Shown piece after piece: positions 31,495-42,826 of a stretch of 64,000 nucleotides of DNA. How positions within the stretch are numbered: the first letter of the stretch is position 1; every line of letters begins with the position of its first letter. Origin of the DNA: Pleurotus ostreatus/Saccharomyces cerevisiae fusant. Lineage: Eukaryota > Opisthokonta. The notes beneath the pieces are model-generated. The model had not been told where the DNA came from. It ran no database searches and saw nothing but the letters and a program-made list of their open reading frames with translations. The stretch covers positions 49,136 through 113,135 of the forward strand of contig JAMQCK010000057.1 of NCBI GenBank assembly GCA_024196135.1, read 5' to 3'. The position numbers were made by a program, and so were the translations under genes.

Positions 31495-32627
31495 ATGACC
31501 GCCAGCCCAGACGCAGCACTCGCAGCCGTCGAGCGCAGGCTGCAGAGCGTCCCGCACCAGCCGAGTGCGGCTCAGCTTGCCGCGGAGCACGACAAGCGCC
31601 AGAAGATGCGCAGGATGATCGGTGCGCTGTGGCGCGCCCCCGCCCCCGCATCGCATGCTGACTTGCTCATGAAACAGACCCCGGTATCGTAAGGCCCAAC
31701 TCGAAGGAGCAGGCGCTTGCTTCAATGAAGGTATGTACAGCACTGAAGCTTCTCCCGTGCTTGGAGGGCTATTCTACCATCTTCGGGCGCTTATTGATTG
31801 CACTGGCACCCTGACACAGATCCTCCTCACCATAGCCGACAACTTGATAAAGGAGCCAGAGAATCCCAAATACCAGCAGTTCAAGCCAACAAATAACACG
31901 ATCAAGAGGAACCTGGTCGATGTCAAAGGTGCACTGGAGTACGCTGTCGAGGTGCGTGCCTTAGGTCCTTTCCCCTACACCACCACTCACCCGACACCCT
32001 GATCTATAGATGGGATTCCAACCAGATGTGCGTGGTGTGCTCACTTCAATTTATTCCTATACGCTTACACGACGTAGGTTGTGGACTTCCAGCCCTATTA
32101 CAAGTTCAACCCCAAGCATCGCCATGAGCTCGAAATCGGCGCCGCATGTCTCCGCGAATACGTGTACCGCGAGACTGAGAAAGCGGAGCGCGCTGCGGAG
32201 GCCAAGAAGAACGAGAAGGCAGCCAAGGAGGCCGCTGCGCTGAAGGTGGGTGTCTACTGCTTCCCTTTCCACTTTATCCTATCCCGTGTACCAGTCATCA
32301 CATAGTCCCTCCCACCTGTTCTGTCCTCCGCCCTCGTGTCTTACAGCCTTCCCCTCACCCCTTCCCCAGGTCAAACTTGCCTACATGGACGACCGCCAGC
32401 GCAAGATGGAGCTCGACGAGCGCGAGCGCGTCGCCCGCGAGGCCCGCGAACGCGCTCGGGCAGCAGCCGAAGCACTAAAGGCCGCTTCCCCCTCATCCCC
32501 CCAAGCATCGGAGCAGATGATCGACGACGATGACGACGACGAGGAAGAGGGTATGCGGCGACCGAGGAGGCGGACGATGCCTGGGACTGGGCATGTGCTG
32601 GGGGCGCCGGCGCAGATGGAGGAGTGA
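31495..32627 (+). CDS. PUB (PUG) domain protein
   Basis: Probable partner of the AAA ATPase Cdc48/p97, since PUB domains bind its C-terminal tail; the specific family (UBX, PNGase-like or other) is not clear. Six exons (31495-31621, 31678-31730, 31820-31951, 32010-32027, 32078-32245, 32370-32627) join in phase to 251 residues. The PUB domain is at about residues 50-145: EQALASMKILLTIADNLIKE, PKYQQFKPTNNTIKRNLVDV, KGALEYAVEMGFQPDVVDFQ, YYKFNPKHRHELEIGAACL. A long Glu/Lys/Arg-rich helix follows (about 150-215) and then an acidic Asp run and a basic RRPRRR patch. Exon 4 is only 18 bases and encodes MGFQPD. No UBX or transglutaminase domain is visible. Confidence 0.85.
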
Positions 32628-33348
32628 GCTCAGATGAAGGAGAAGGAGTGAGCGCAGGTGGAAGGGACGCAGAGCTCACGATGTGGTGTCAGGAGCTCGG
32701 GTCTTGAGGGAACGCATGGCAGGGCTCGACGCTCTGCAAAGTTCAACGTCGAACAGGGCGTATATGGTTGCAAGAAAGGACTACTGTACTATCTCTCGGA
32801 TTTGTACTCATATTCGACAAACTTCATCTGTACAAAGCAATGTACTCATGATCTATCGCGTCGGGCAGTGGCTTAGACTGGATATCGCACAAGCGCAAGC
32901 TCAGGTCTTGGGCCTGACCTCATCTTCGTCATCCCTCAACGGTAGACGCCCGGCCTCTCAGCTCACCCCACACTGCACATAAGCGCCTCTCGAGCGCAAC
33001 TTTGGTATGCATTGAATATCGAATACTATACTTTATGGACCCCCTAAATAAAGTCACAAAAATTACCTCTACTAGATGGTTGAGAACGAGGGACTGCGAT
33101 GCAAGAGAGCAACACGACGGATAAGTTAGCAGTGCCTGGACGACAGAGCGGGAAGGCCGGACGACAGGAAGGCCGGACGACAGTGGTGCGACAAGGAGCG
33201 AGGATGTCAGCTACGAGCATGTACGGGGAGGAGTATGTGACGATCCGAGCAGAGGCATGTACAAGCAGGGAAGGAGCGAGCATGCAGAAATAATGATACG
33301 CAAGCATGTACAAGCAGAGCTTTACGAGCTTCGATCACAATGATCAGC
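32628..33348. other. Intergenic region with short repeats
   Basis: 720 bases between convergent genes. It contains a 16-base unit (GGAAGGCCGGACGACA) twice in tandem at 33151-33182, preceded by a partial copy, and GCATGTACAAGCAG twice at about 33,255 and 33,303. No gene is supported. Confidence 0.5.
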
Positions 33349-36300
33349 TCAGAACGACCCGAACGGTCTCTGCCCAGACGGCATCGGCGGCGCCGGAGGC
33401 ATCGGGAAGCGCGAGAGGTCACGCAAAGTAGGCACCTCGGACTGGCGCCTTCTTGGGAAGCCCTTGTCTAGGAACAAAATCAGCACTCATCCTTCTCATC
33501 CTTGACCCACCAACCAAACTCACCTTCCTCCATGATCACACTCGCCCTCGCCGGCTTCGACGCCGCCTCTTGCAGCATCTCCATCCGCCTGCTGATCGAC
33601 GAGCTCGAGCGCAGGGGCACTGCCGCACCCAGCTTCCCATCCGAGTCACCTCTCCTGAACGACGGCGTCTCCCGCATCGACGACGCGCGCGCGATACGAC
33701 CTTTGTTCATGGTTCCCTCCGCCAAACTCATCCTGTTCGAGGATAGATTATTGGCATTCTCCCTCTCCGCGAACCTCGACCGTAGACCGTCCACGCGTCC
33801 GATGTACTCTGACCGTCGGTCCGACACTGCGCGCAACAGCGGGCGCGGGCTCGTGGGAAGCGATGGTCCAGCACCGGAGCGGAGCATCGACAGCCGCGCG
33901 GACCCCGAGGTGAGCTTGGCCGCATCGCGCGGGAGGGGCGGCGCGTCGCGGGTCATCTCGGCCATGCGCATCTCGAGCATGACCATGGCGTGCAGCTCGG
34001 AGTGCGTCAGGCGGTGACGGGCAGGTTTGGGCGGGGAGAGGGAGCGCTGTTTCAAGGGCGAGGAAGCCTTGGTAGTGGAGCTAGTCGATGGCGACGAGGA
34101 GTGGGTGGTGAGGGGAGACGAGGCGCGCGCCTCAATCGGGGACGTGCGTATCTCGATGGGAGAGGCAGTACGGGAGAAGCGTGGAGAGTTAGACCTTGAA
34201 ATCGAGGAGCGCGAGATGGGTGACTGGGAGAGCGAGGAAACCGAGTTAGTGCGCGAGGATGCAACGGAGCCGGGGCGAGAGCTTGGGGCTGGTGGCAGAG
34301 GACCCATTGGCGGCGGCCCGATGGGCGACGTCGAGATACGGACGCGCCGCGACATGGGACGAGCACGAGCAGGCATGCGTGCAGCGGGAGCTGGGTACAG
34401 GTCGAAATGCGGGTACACCGGGGCGTCTAGTAGGCAAGGGTAAGAGATGGGATTCTTCAGCGCATTTGTGGCAATGACGTACAAAGCGAAAGATTCGGGT
34501 AGTACCCAGCGCTTGTCACTGCGGGAAGAGTGCGCGCCTTGGTGGACATGATGCTCTGCTCTCGCATAACGATGTCGTGTAGATCAGCATGCGACCGGCG
34601 AGCCTTGCGTGCGGCGATGGGCTGGGACAGGCTTGCAGATTCGTGCATAACCATGGCATGAAGCTGCGCATGCGTACGGTGCGCTTTCGCTGACTTGTGG
34701 GGTGCCGAAGACGATGGACCAGACACGTGAGCGAGTACCTGCGCAGCCGGTGTCGGGTACAAGTCGAAGTGAGGGTAAACCGGAGAGTCTAAACAATATC
34801 AGCACGGCATGTCATGACGCAACAGTAAGCCAACTTACAAATGCATATGAATGGATAGCTGCCAGCTTGAGACTCTGTCGCCAGAGACCCAACTTCGCCC
34901 GCCCGGGTGTACGGCCAAACCTGGCGCCACGGCGTATCCGGGAACGCCTCAACTTCTGAGAACGACATCGGCGTCGGCGGCTCCTCCTCATGGTCGTAGT
35001 CCGACTCCGGAGTGATCTGGATGGTCGGAATCTGCACGGTCTCGCCGATCTGGTTGTAAGACGGCAGCTCGTCATCCCAGGACTCGCCCCTGCGCACGTC
35101 GTACGACGCGAAGGACATGGGCGAAGATGGGTCCTCTTCGGGCTCTTCGACTTCGCTGACGACCTGAGATTCGGTGTTGACTGAGATCATGATGCCTCGA
35201 GGAGGAGTGAGCTCGCGCTCGTTCTCGTCCTCGTCGGGAATCTCAGGCGCTATCTCAGCCTCAGTGGAGGCAGGCGGGTAGATGCCGTTGCTCAAGTTAC
35301 CGGGATAAGCCTGCGTGTACGGCCAGACCTGTTGCCAAGGAGCGCTTTTGAAGGCATCGTAGTACGGGAAGGACATCGGGGTGACAGGTCGCTCCTCGAC
35401 GACCTCCTCCACATGCTTCGGAGCAACCTGCGGAACCGGATCTTCGTGCACCTCAGTGGCGACCGAGATCGTGATGCCTGCGAACGGATTTGGCCTCTGC
35501 ACAAGAATGTCTTCGTCCTCCTCCGCTGAGTCGTACTCCGAGTGGTCATCCTCCTCTTCGCGCTGCCCGACAGGATCTTGGAAGGGATCCTCGTGGATTT
35601 CAGTAGCGACTTGAATTTGAATACCAGCGAACGGGTTGGGCCTCTGTCTGAAGGGATCCTCATCCTCCTCCGAGTCGTACACGGAGAGTGCTTCCTCCTC
35701 GTCTTGCACCTCGGGCACCTCGGGTTGGTCCTCGTGAACCTCCGTGGCGACCTCGATCTTGATGCCTGCAAATGGATTCGGTCTTGGCGCGAACTGCTCT
35801 TCGTCCTCTTCCGAGTCGTATGCCGAATCTTCCTCGTCGACGTGCTCCTCGACGACCTCTTCAACGTGCTTCTCGACAACTTCCTCGGCGGCATCATCAT
35901 GGACCACGGTAGCGACCTGAATCTGGATACCCGCGAACGGGTTCGGCCGTTGCACGTAGCGATCCTCATATTCCTCTTCCGAGTCGTACGCCGAGTGTAA
36001 GTCCTCCTCGTCGTGTGCCGAACCCGCGTCCGTGTCGTGAAAAGCGTGGTGTGCCTCCTCTTCGTCGTGAACTTCCGTGGCGACTTCGATCTTGATACCG
36101 GCGAAGGGATTCGGCCTCGTCATGACGAAGTCCTCGCTGGACTCAGAGTCGTACACCGAGTGAAGTTCTTCCTCCTCCTGCTCTTCGTGGGCCTCGATAG
36201 CAACCGTGGTATCTTCGAAAGACGGCTCAACAACATCCTGCGCCTGCGAGACCGGCGGGTAGATTCCGTTAGCCAAGTTTCCGGGGTAAGCTTGAGTGTA

Positions 36301-38686
36301 CGGCCAGACGTGATCCCAGGGCTTTGCGGCGAAGGCGTCGTAGTAGGGGAAAGAGAGTGGCTTGGAGGGCGTTTGCTTGACCTCGTTGACGGGCATGTCC
36401 TCGACTTCGCTCTCCGCGTAGTCAGAGACAGACTCCTCAACGGACGCGGCCTTGGTGTATGGCCAAACCTGGTTCCACGGAGTACCCTTGACCGGCGAAG
36501 GCTGAGCGAGCTCGCGCGAGTGCATGCGGGGCGAATCGACAGTGACCTGAAGCTGGACGGCGGCACGAGCATGGACCGCAGGATAGATGTTGTACAAGTT
36601 ATGCGGGTACTCGTCCAAAGGCAGCGGCTTGCGCACAGCCAGCTTAACGCCGCGCTCCTCGTCAAAGTCGAATGCGATCTGCGCGGCATCCGGGGTGTCG
36701 ATGCGCTCCTGTTGGATGCCGTCTTGGTACATAGGACTAGCAGGCCACGAAGGCGCGCCCCAAGAGGTCGCCGTCATCGGGGTGACCGGGTGGCTGAACT
36801 CGCCACGGTCGGCGAGGTGGACGGATGGGCAGTACGAGCGAGCGGCGGGCGAGGGCGGGTACTCAGAAGGAGCACCCCAGGACGTGGCGGTCATGGGCGT
36901 GACGGGGCGGCTAAAGTCGCCGCGGTACGCGAGGTGGATGGATGGTGAGCGCGGGTACTGGTACCCCTCGACAGGGGAAACCGGGTAAGAGTCAGGACCC
37001 CAGGACGTCGCGGTGGTCGGCGTGCACGGCCGGCTGCCCATCATGCGCTGCGCAAGGTCGACGCTGGGCGCGCGGTACGTGGCGTACTGGTACACGGGCG
37101 ACGCGGGCCATTCGGACGGCGGGCCCCACGATGTTGCGGTCGTTGGCGTCGGCGGGCAATCCTCAAGGTGGCGCATCGCGATGTCGGGCGTGTCGATACG
37201 AGAGCGCGTCGGCGCGGGCGAGGGGAGGTTCAGAGCACCCCACGACGTTGCAGTCGTCGGTGTGAGCATCACCGAGCCCTGTGCACGCGCAGCGATGTGC
37301 ACGGAGGGCACGCGGAGGGAACCGTAGAGGGACATCTGCTGGTCGTAGTCCGGCGGGCCGTAGGAGCTGATCGACCAGGCGTAGTCCTCAAGATTGAGCT
37401 CGGAGACCTCGTCCTCTTCATCGGCGCCCTCTTGATCGTGCTCGGGCGCTTCCTCAACTGCGTTCTCGGCGTCGTTGACACCGAGGGGTGAAGGAAGCAC
37501 TGCCGAGGTGCGCGCACGCCACTTGCGCACCTTGCGCTCGAGTGCGCTTTGCGGCTCGTCCTCCTGCAGGATCGGAGAGAGCTCGCGCGTCGGGGACAAC
37601 GTTGGCCTCGACGGTGTGCGTGATTGCGGCTGCGACGTCGGGAAGTCGTAACGCTCGACCAAAGAGAGCTTCCTCGGTACATGGCTTACCCGCTTGGACA
37701 GAGTAGGCGCCTGCGACTGAGTGGCTGCCTGCGAGCCCTGGTCACCAACGGATGTCGTTCTGCTTTCGTGTCGGGAATGATCGTGCTGTCGGGGCGGGGA
37801 CGATACCGGTCCGTCGATGGTCGACGGTGGCATGTCCATCATGAAGGGAATTTCTTGCTCGCGATGAGAGCCGCTAACCCATAATCGGAACCAACGGGCT
37901 TGAGTAAAGTCGATGTCGAACTCGACCTTGCCCGCGATAGGCAGGCGGCCACCGTGCGAGGACGCATCGAAGGCGTGGCTCCAGACGAGCGGCCAGGCGT
38001 CGTCGGATATGCGCGGTGTCATCGTGATCCCGTTCTCGTTAATGTGGAGGTAAAGACACAGCCCAGCCGTGCTTGGAAAATTGAACTCCTTCGCGATGGC
38101 GGAGAGCTGGCCAAAGATCTGGTGACATACACGTGAGTGTTGGACTTCATGAACAGCATTATGGCCAACTCACCGTGGGAAAGAGTGGAAGGAGAATGCC
38201 ATCGCGCAACCGGTGGCGAGGGCCGGTGGATAGTGTGTGCCCCAGCGGGCCGTGCTCGTCGATCAGGCTCGGCGGGGGCAAGACAACGATGAAGGACTTG
38301 ATGCTGCGCTGCACAGTGCGTTCGCGCGCCTCTCGTATCCCCGAATTGTAGTACGACAGGGTGGGTCCCTTCCTCGGGCGGGGCGGCTCGGCGTACGCGT
38401 GCGGTTCTGGCTCGGGGAAACGTAAGGTATCCAGGCCGACCGCAACGGACGCGTTCGCCGTGGACATCGAGAGGTTGGGCGGGACAGGCTCCGTGTCCGG
38501 GGGACTCTGCAGCCCAGTGCCCGCCGGCACCCGCTGAGGGAACTGGAACATCGGCGGGCGCTGGAACGGGTTGGCAGTGAGACGTGACATTGGGGACGTG
38601 GGGACGCTGCCCGGGAGGGTGCTAGAGGCTGCCTTGTTGAGGACCGGGAGCTCTAGAGGGCGCAGTGGTGAGTCCGTCATGATCAT
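33349..38686 (-). CDS. Very large repeat-rich protein of unknown function
   Basis: Not recognised. It starts at ATG 38686 (MIMTDSPLRPLELPVLNKAA) and stops at TGA 33351-33349, with at least six exons, one of about 3.2 kb. The N-terminal 300 or so residues look folded (SIKSFIVVLPPPSLIDEHGP, KEFNFPSTAGLCLYLHINEN, DDAWPLVWSHAFD, KVEFDIDFTQARWFRLWVSG). The rest is low-complexity with three tandem motif families: (P/V)TPxTATSWG five times (about 36,765-37,270), RPNPFAGIxIxVATEVHED five times, each with a YDSEE acidic spacer (about 35,450-36,120), and PWxxVWPYTxA four times (about 34,905-36,470). The C-terminal part has PVYPHFDLYP twice, and three LHAMVMxE-like helices (HAQLHAMVMHE, HADLHDIVMRE, HSELHAMVMLE). 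No membrane span or signal peptide is seen. A scaffold or regulator is a guess. Confidence 0.8.
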
Positions 38687-39247
38687 CGCTGGAGGAAAGC
38701 ATCGCCGCGCACGGCTCTTACATATAACGTACAGTTCGGCCCCGCCGGCACAGACAGACGGAACAAACGGAGGACTTGTTTGATTGGGGAGAACGAGCGG
38801 ATGAGGCCTTCCTGGGCTCTCTCCTCCAGGGTCTGTGTCTGCTGTGAGCGCGTGCGGCAACCTGGCCTCTCCCAAAATCATCCGTCCCGACCATTTTCCT
38901 CGACATCGGCAACCGCGTTCGCGACCATCACTATCCATTAGCGTGGGTGAATAGCTCCAGGAACGCATGAGTGCACACGGTCATGTGAAATGTTGAAGTT
39001 CTGGTTACCTTCATATCCTACTCGGTCTATTCTCAAGAGAGAGAGGCTCCAAGGATCTGAAGTTCTTTGAGTTGGGAGCTGTGCAGTGCGACGACGCAGA
39101 CGGACGAAGCGACGAGCTCGACTTCGCGTCCACGGAACAGAAAGACGCGATGAAACGACTGGACCAGCTACCATTATATGTTCAAATGGTATGCCTTGTA
39201 GTATACATGTATATACAGTAAAATAGTTAGGTGGTGGACCCACGATA
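38687..39247. other. Upstream region of the repeat-rich gene
   Basis: Part of a 1.45-kb gene-free stretch (38687-40139). It probably carries the promoter of the repeat-rich gene. No recognised feature. Confidence 0.4.
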
Positions 39248-39753
39248 GCTCACGCAGGGGCTTACAGCGCGCCAAAGGCGCGCTGGCGGCGGCACGGGCC
39301 GATGGCCCGCGCCATACGCCAACGCCGTTGGAAAGGCAGGTAAGGAAGTCCGGTGCCGTCCTTAGGTCGTTAATTGTACATATCACTGCCTTCCTAGAGT
39401 GCATAAGAGCACGGAGCCGCTCGCTACTCCCAACCGCGCTCAAAAATGGGAGCTCTGCTCATCATCCATGTCAAAAGACAGTCCCGGCGCTACACGCCAA
39501 CGCAACGTTCGAATTTTCTGACGAAAATCGACATGCGAGTGCATGGCAGGGTACTGAGCGCACCTGCAGATTTTCAAGTAGCTACGCAAAGAGACGCGCG
39601 CGCTGCGCGCGCCAGAGCTCGCGGAGCTCTTTTCGAGTAAGACGCGGAAAAAGATTTGTACTTGTTTACACGGCAACTCCAGGGCGGCCATCACGAACTC
39701 ACGATTGCTCACGCTTCCCCTGCCTCGTACCTCGGCGGGGCCCCTGCGTGAGC
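39248..39753. repeat. Possible inverted-repeat element, about 506 bases
   Basis: GCTCACGCAGGGGC at 39248-39261 is perfectly inverted at 39740-39753. Inside are several palindromes (CGCGCC-AAA-GGCGCG near 39,271; GCGCGCGCTGCGCGCGC near 39,597). Near the right end an 11-base perfect stem ATTGCTCACGC/GCGTGAGCAAT (39704-39714 and 39746-39756) surrounds a 31-base loop. No convincing direct target duplication flanks the termini, so a mobile origin is uncertain. Confidence 0.35.
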
Positions 39754-40139
39754 AATAAAGGAGGACATGCGAGATCCTACTGGTATCTAGCCCCGGGCGA
39801 GACGAGTGGCACAGAAGTTCAACCGTGAGAAACAATTGCCTTGCTTGCGCGCCAACGTCGCTATTCGGCAAATGCCGACACTTCTTCCGACCTCGGTTGA
39901 GCGGTTTTCAGGGCTCTTCAAGCATCAGCGGCTATACGCACAGCTGGCAGACGGGTACAGTCGCGCTGCGTTCTCAATAGTCCAAAGGAGAACACATAGA
40001 TACGGAAGCTCTGCACGATATCTCTGGTTCGAACCTTCGACCTTGGGCATCAAATCCCCGGAACGCGAAGTCCGAAATCACACTTGGTCCTTCCCGCCGA
40101 CGGACCGTATAACGCGTCTCTCAAGCGCGCGCCACGACG
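39754..40139. other. Upstream region of CSN4
   Basis: 386 bases before the CSN4 start. No reading frame or RNA gene was recognised. Confidence 0.4.
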
Positions 40140-41695
40140 ATGGACGCAAAGCTCAGAGAATGCGCGGCCCTTGGGCAGAAGGACAAGACCCCAGCCTTCA
40201 TCGCACTCATCCCACCAGCCCTATCACAGCCCGATCCCCTCCCCGATCTCCACGCCCTCGTCAGCTTCGTCGTGAATGAAGAGAGCGTCGGTCTGGTCGT
40301 CGGACGCCAGGTCCTCGCGGAGGTCGTTAAAGCACTCGGGCAGAAGACGATCACAGACCATGAGCTGAGGAAGAAGCTGGTGCAGGATACGCTGGACTTG
40401 ATCGAGCCGCGCATCGCAAGTTATGTGGAGCAGGTGTGTGGCGTGCAGGTCGCGTCTGTTCTGTGCTTACGCGTGTTTTGTAGGCGAATGCGCTTCGGTT
40501 CCAACTCGCGGACCTCTTGGAAGAGGAGGAAGAATGGAGCGAGGCAGCACGCACGCTGATGGGCGTCAATCTCGATGCAGGACAAAGGTGCGTGTGGCCA
40601 CAAAGTGCATAAGTGCCCTCGCTCATCGGCACGCAGATCATCCACCGATGCGGACAAGCTGCGCGTGTACGTGCGCATTGTACGGCTGCTGCTCGAAGAC
40701 GAGGACTCCGTGCAGGCAGAGACGTTCTACAATCGCGCGGCACTCCTCGTCCATTCGGCGGGGAATGACAAGGAGACGCTGCTGCAGTTCAAGCTCTGCC
40801 AGGCGCGCATCAGCGACTACTCCCGCAAGTTCCTCGAAGCCGCAAGCCGATACCATGAGCTCAGCTACACCGCCGAGATCGACGAGGATGAGCGCAAGTT
40901 CATGCTGTACGTCCCCTGCCTACATCTCCCACACATCACCCTCACACTTGTACAGATCCGCCGCCGTCACCTGCGCCGTCCTCGCCCCCGCTGGGCCCAA
41001 CCGCTCGCGCATCCTCGCCTCCCTCTACCGCGACGAGCGCTCCGCCGAGCTCCCCACCTTCAACGTCCTCTCCAAGATGTTCCTCGACCACATTCTTCGC
41101 CCCGCCGAGATCCACGAGTTCGAGAAGACACTCAAGCCGCATCAGGTTGCCAAGATCGCCATCTCGTCGAACGATCGGTTGTCCGCGGTCGCAGATGAGG
41201 ACGAGGAAGCCGGCAGCGCCGACGAGCCAGTCAGTACGCGTCGCGGGCCGAGTACGGTGCTCGACAGGGCAGTGATGGAGCATAATTTGCTTGCGAGCTC
41301 GAAGATCTACAACAACATCACTTTCCGCGGGTTGGGTGCCCTCCTCGACTTGACGCCTGGCGCGGCGGAGACGATGGCACGACGGATGATCGAGCAGGGC
41401 CGGTTGCGCGGATGGATCGACCAAGTGGATCGGCTGATTTGGTTCGAGGCGCGCGAGGACGAGGAGGCGCAGGGCAAGGCGGGTGGTTTGGGCGATGTGG
41501 AGGAGGCGGAGGATACGGGTTCGCCGTTCACGAAGCGGTGGGATATGCAGATTCGGACGACGGCTGCGCATGTGAGTTGCTTGCTTTGCGTGCAGTTGAT
41601 GTGGTAGGGGATTGCTGACTGGGTGCTTGCAGGTCGAGTCTATTGTCCAGCACCTTTACGAGAAGAACCTGATCCATGTAGCCACTGCGGCATAG
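40140..41695 (+). CDS. CSN4: COP9 signalosome complex subunit 4
   Basis: PCI-domain subunit of the COP9 signalosome, which removes NEDD8 from cullins. It starts at ATG 40140 (MDAKLRECAALGQKDKTPAF). Short introns separate exons reading ANALRFQLADLLEEEEEWSE, AARTLMGVNLDAGQR, DKLRVYVRIVRLLLEDEDSV, QAETFYNRAALLVHSAGNDK, LQFKLCQARISDYSRKFLEA and SRYHELSYTAEIDEDERK. A C-terminal PCI/winged-helix part follows: PNRSRILASLYRDERSAELP, FNVLSKMFLDHILRPAEIHE, HNLLASSKIYNNITFRGLGA and LLDLTPGAAETMARRMIEQG. It ends VESIVQHLYEKNLIHVATAA before TAG 41693-41695. The order and motifs match CSN4 along its length. The acidic insert near 41,450-41,520 (AREDEEAQGKAGG) is longer than I would expect. Neighbouring genes also act in ubiquitin biology, but this may be chance. 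Confidence 0.93.
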
Positions 41696-41999
41696 GTAGT
41701 GAATCGATGTTGTATCATAGTGTTTGGAACCAGCTGCTGATTTCTTGTGCATTCTTTCGATATCGGACATCCGAATGTGTCCCTTGGCAGCCTGTGTTTA
41801 ACGCAATTGAACAACTTCGGGCTCGTACTTCGACTTACGGGTTCACCGCCTTCCGTTGCTCCCCTCAGTCACGTCCCACGGGGCGCGGCCGTTCGATGTG
41901 GGGCTCGCACGCGACCCCGCATAACGACTCCTCGCCGCTCGGCTCGGCGCGCACACCATGACATCTCAGGTGACATCACGACGCCACCCCCTTCCCTCC
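41696..41999. other. Intergenic region upstream of the small membrane gene
   Basis: About 300 bases between CSN4 and the TATA box at 42000. Nothing else was seen. Confidence 0.4.
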
Positions 42000-42007
42000 T
42001 ATAAGAG
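42000..42007 (+). promoter_or_regulatory. TATA box
   Basis: TATAAGAG lies 117 bases before the ATG of the small membrane-protein gene at 42117. Similar boxes precede its two relatives (45587 and 46362). Confidence 0.55.
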
Positions 42008-42116
42008 CTCGCGCGTTGGTCAAGTGTCCTCATTTTCGACGCCCAACAACCACCGAACGAACTTTGTTCGTCCACACCACTCAGTTCTCACCCTGACGAA
42101 CTTCTCCGAATTCAAG

Positions 42117-42478
42117 ATGTCTGCTAGCCGTGGAGGTGTCATGGTGCGTCTGGGACACCTTCCTCCGAAGCGCACGGTGTTGATGGATTCTCTAGGCCGC
42201 TGCCTGCGTCGGCGCGATCGCGCTCTCTGGCGTCGCGATGTATGCACAGGGACGGAACACAAAGGCGCACGAGGGGAAGGAGTTGACCATGCACGGTGCG
42301 TAACCCCTCCCCGCGTTTATCCTCCATACTGACGCGTCTGTCAGGCGACGGCCCCTCGCCAACAGGCAAGGGTCCTGGTAACGTCCGCGGCATGACCTCT
42401 GCTGAGGTCTCCGACGCTGTCTCCCACGTTCCGCGCCCTGGCGAGCGCCAGGAGATGAAGGAGCGCGCTCAGCAGTAG
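42117..42478 (+). CDS. Small single-span membrane protein, unknown (copy A)
   Basis: Three exons (42117-42143, 42196-42295, 42345-42478) splice in phase to 86 residues. Exon 1 is exactly 27 bases and encodes MSASRGGVM. Exon 2 (100 bases) encodes a hydrophobic helix AAACVGAIALSGVAMYAQGR followed by a charged, hydrophilic tail (NTKAHEGKELTMHGDGPSPT...). The tail ends ERQEMKERAQQ. The shape suggests a tiny one-span or tail-inserted membrane protein; no cleavable signal peptide pattern is obvious. The same exon layout recurs at 45677 and 46435. I do not recognise the family. Confidence 0.7.
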
Positions 42479-42826
42479 ATCATCATACAAGCCCGGCGAG
42501 GCCAATCCGAACTGCAATTGTGTATCATAGACAATGTACCATATACCAATCAGCAATTCCTTCCACTCGCACTGGGCGAGGACACCGATTGCCAATGCAA
42601 GAAGAGGTTGATGATGGATAAACGTCGTCATCGAGCGTGATATTGAGTTGCAGCCTCATGGATATCAACCCAAATTAGGAAAGTCATAACTCCGAAGAAG
42701 CCCATTGCCACATTCAGACACTCCCTGGATGCTTACCTCCACATCTGCTGGCCCGCTAAGCTGTTATTATTCTGCTAATTATTATTCTATATGATATGCT
42801 ACCTCTACACTCTTGCTCGTCTTCCT
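42479..42826. other. Intergenic region between convergent genes
   Basis: AT-richer stretch of about 350 bases holding two 3' UTRs. Nothing else was seen. Confidence 0.45.

Noticed and set aside
36013..36948. 311-codon plus-strand frame opposite the repeat-rich protein
   Set aside because: Antisense shadow; the minus strand shows ordered repeated motifs.
40020..40045. GGTTCGAACC-like sequence suggesting a tRNA T-loop
   Set aside because: Flanks do not form an acceptor stem or cloverleaf.
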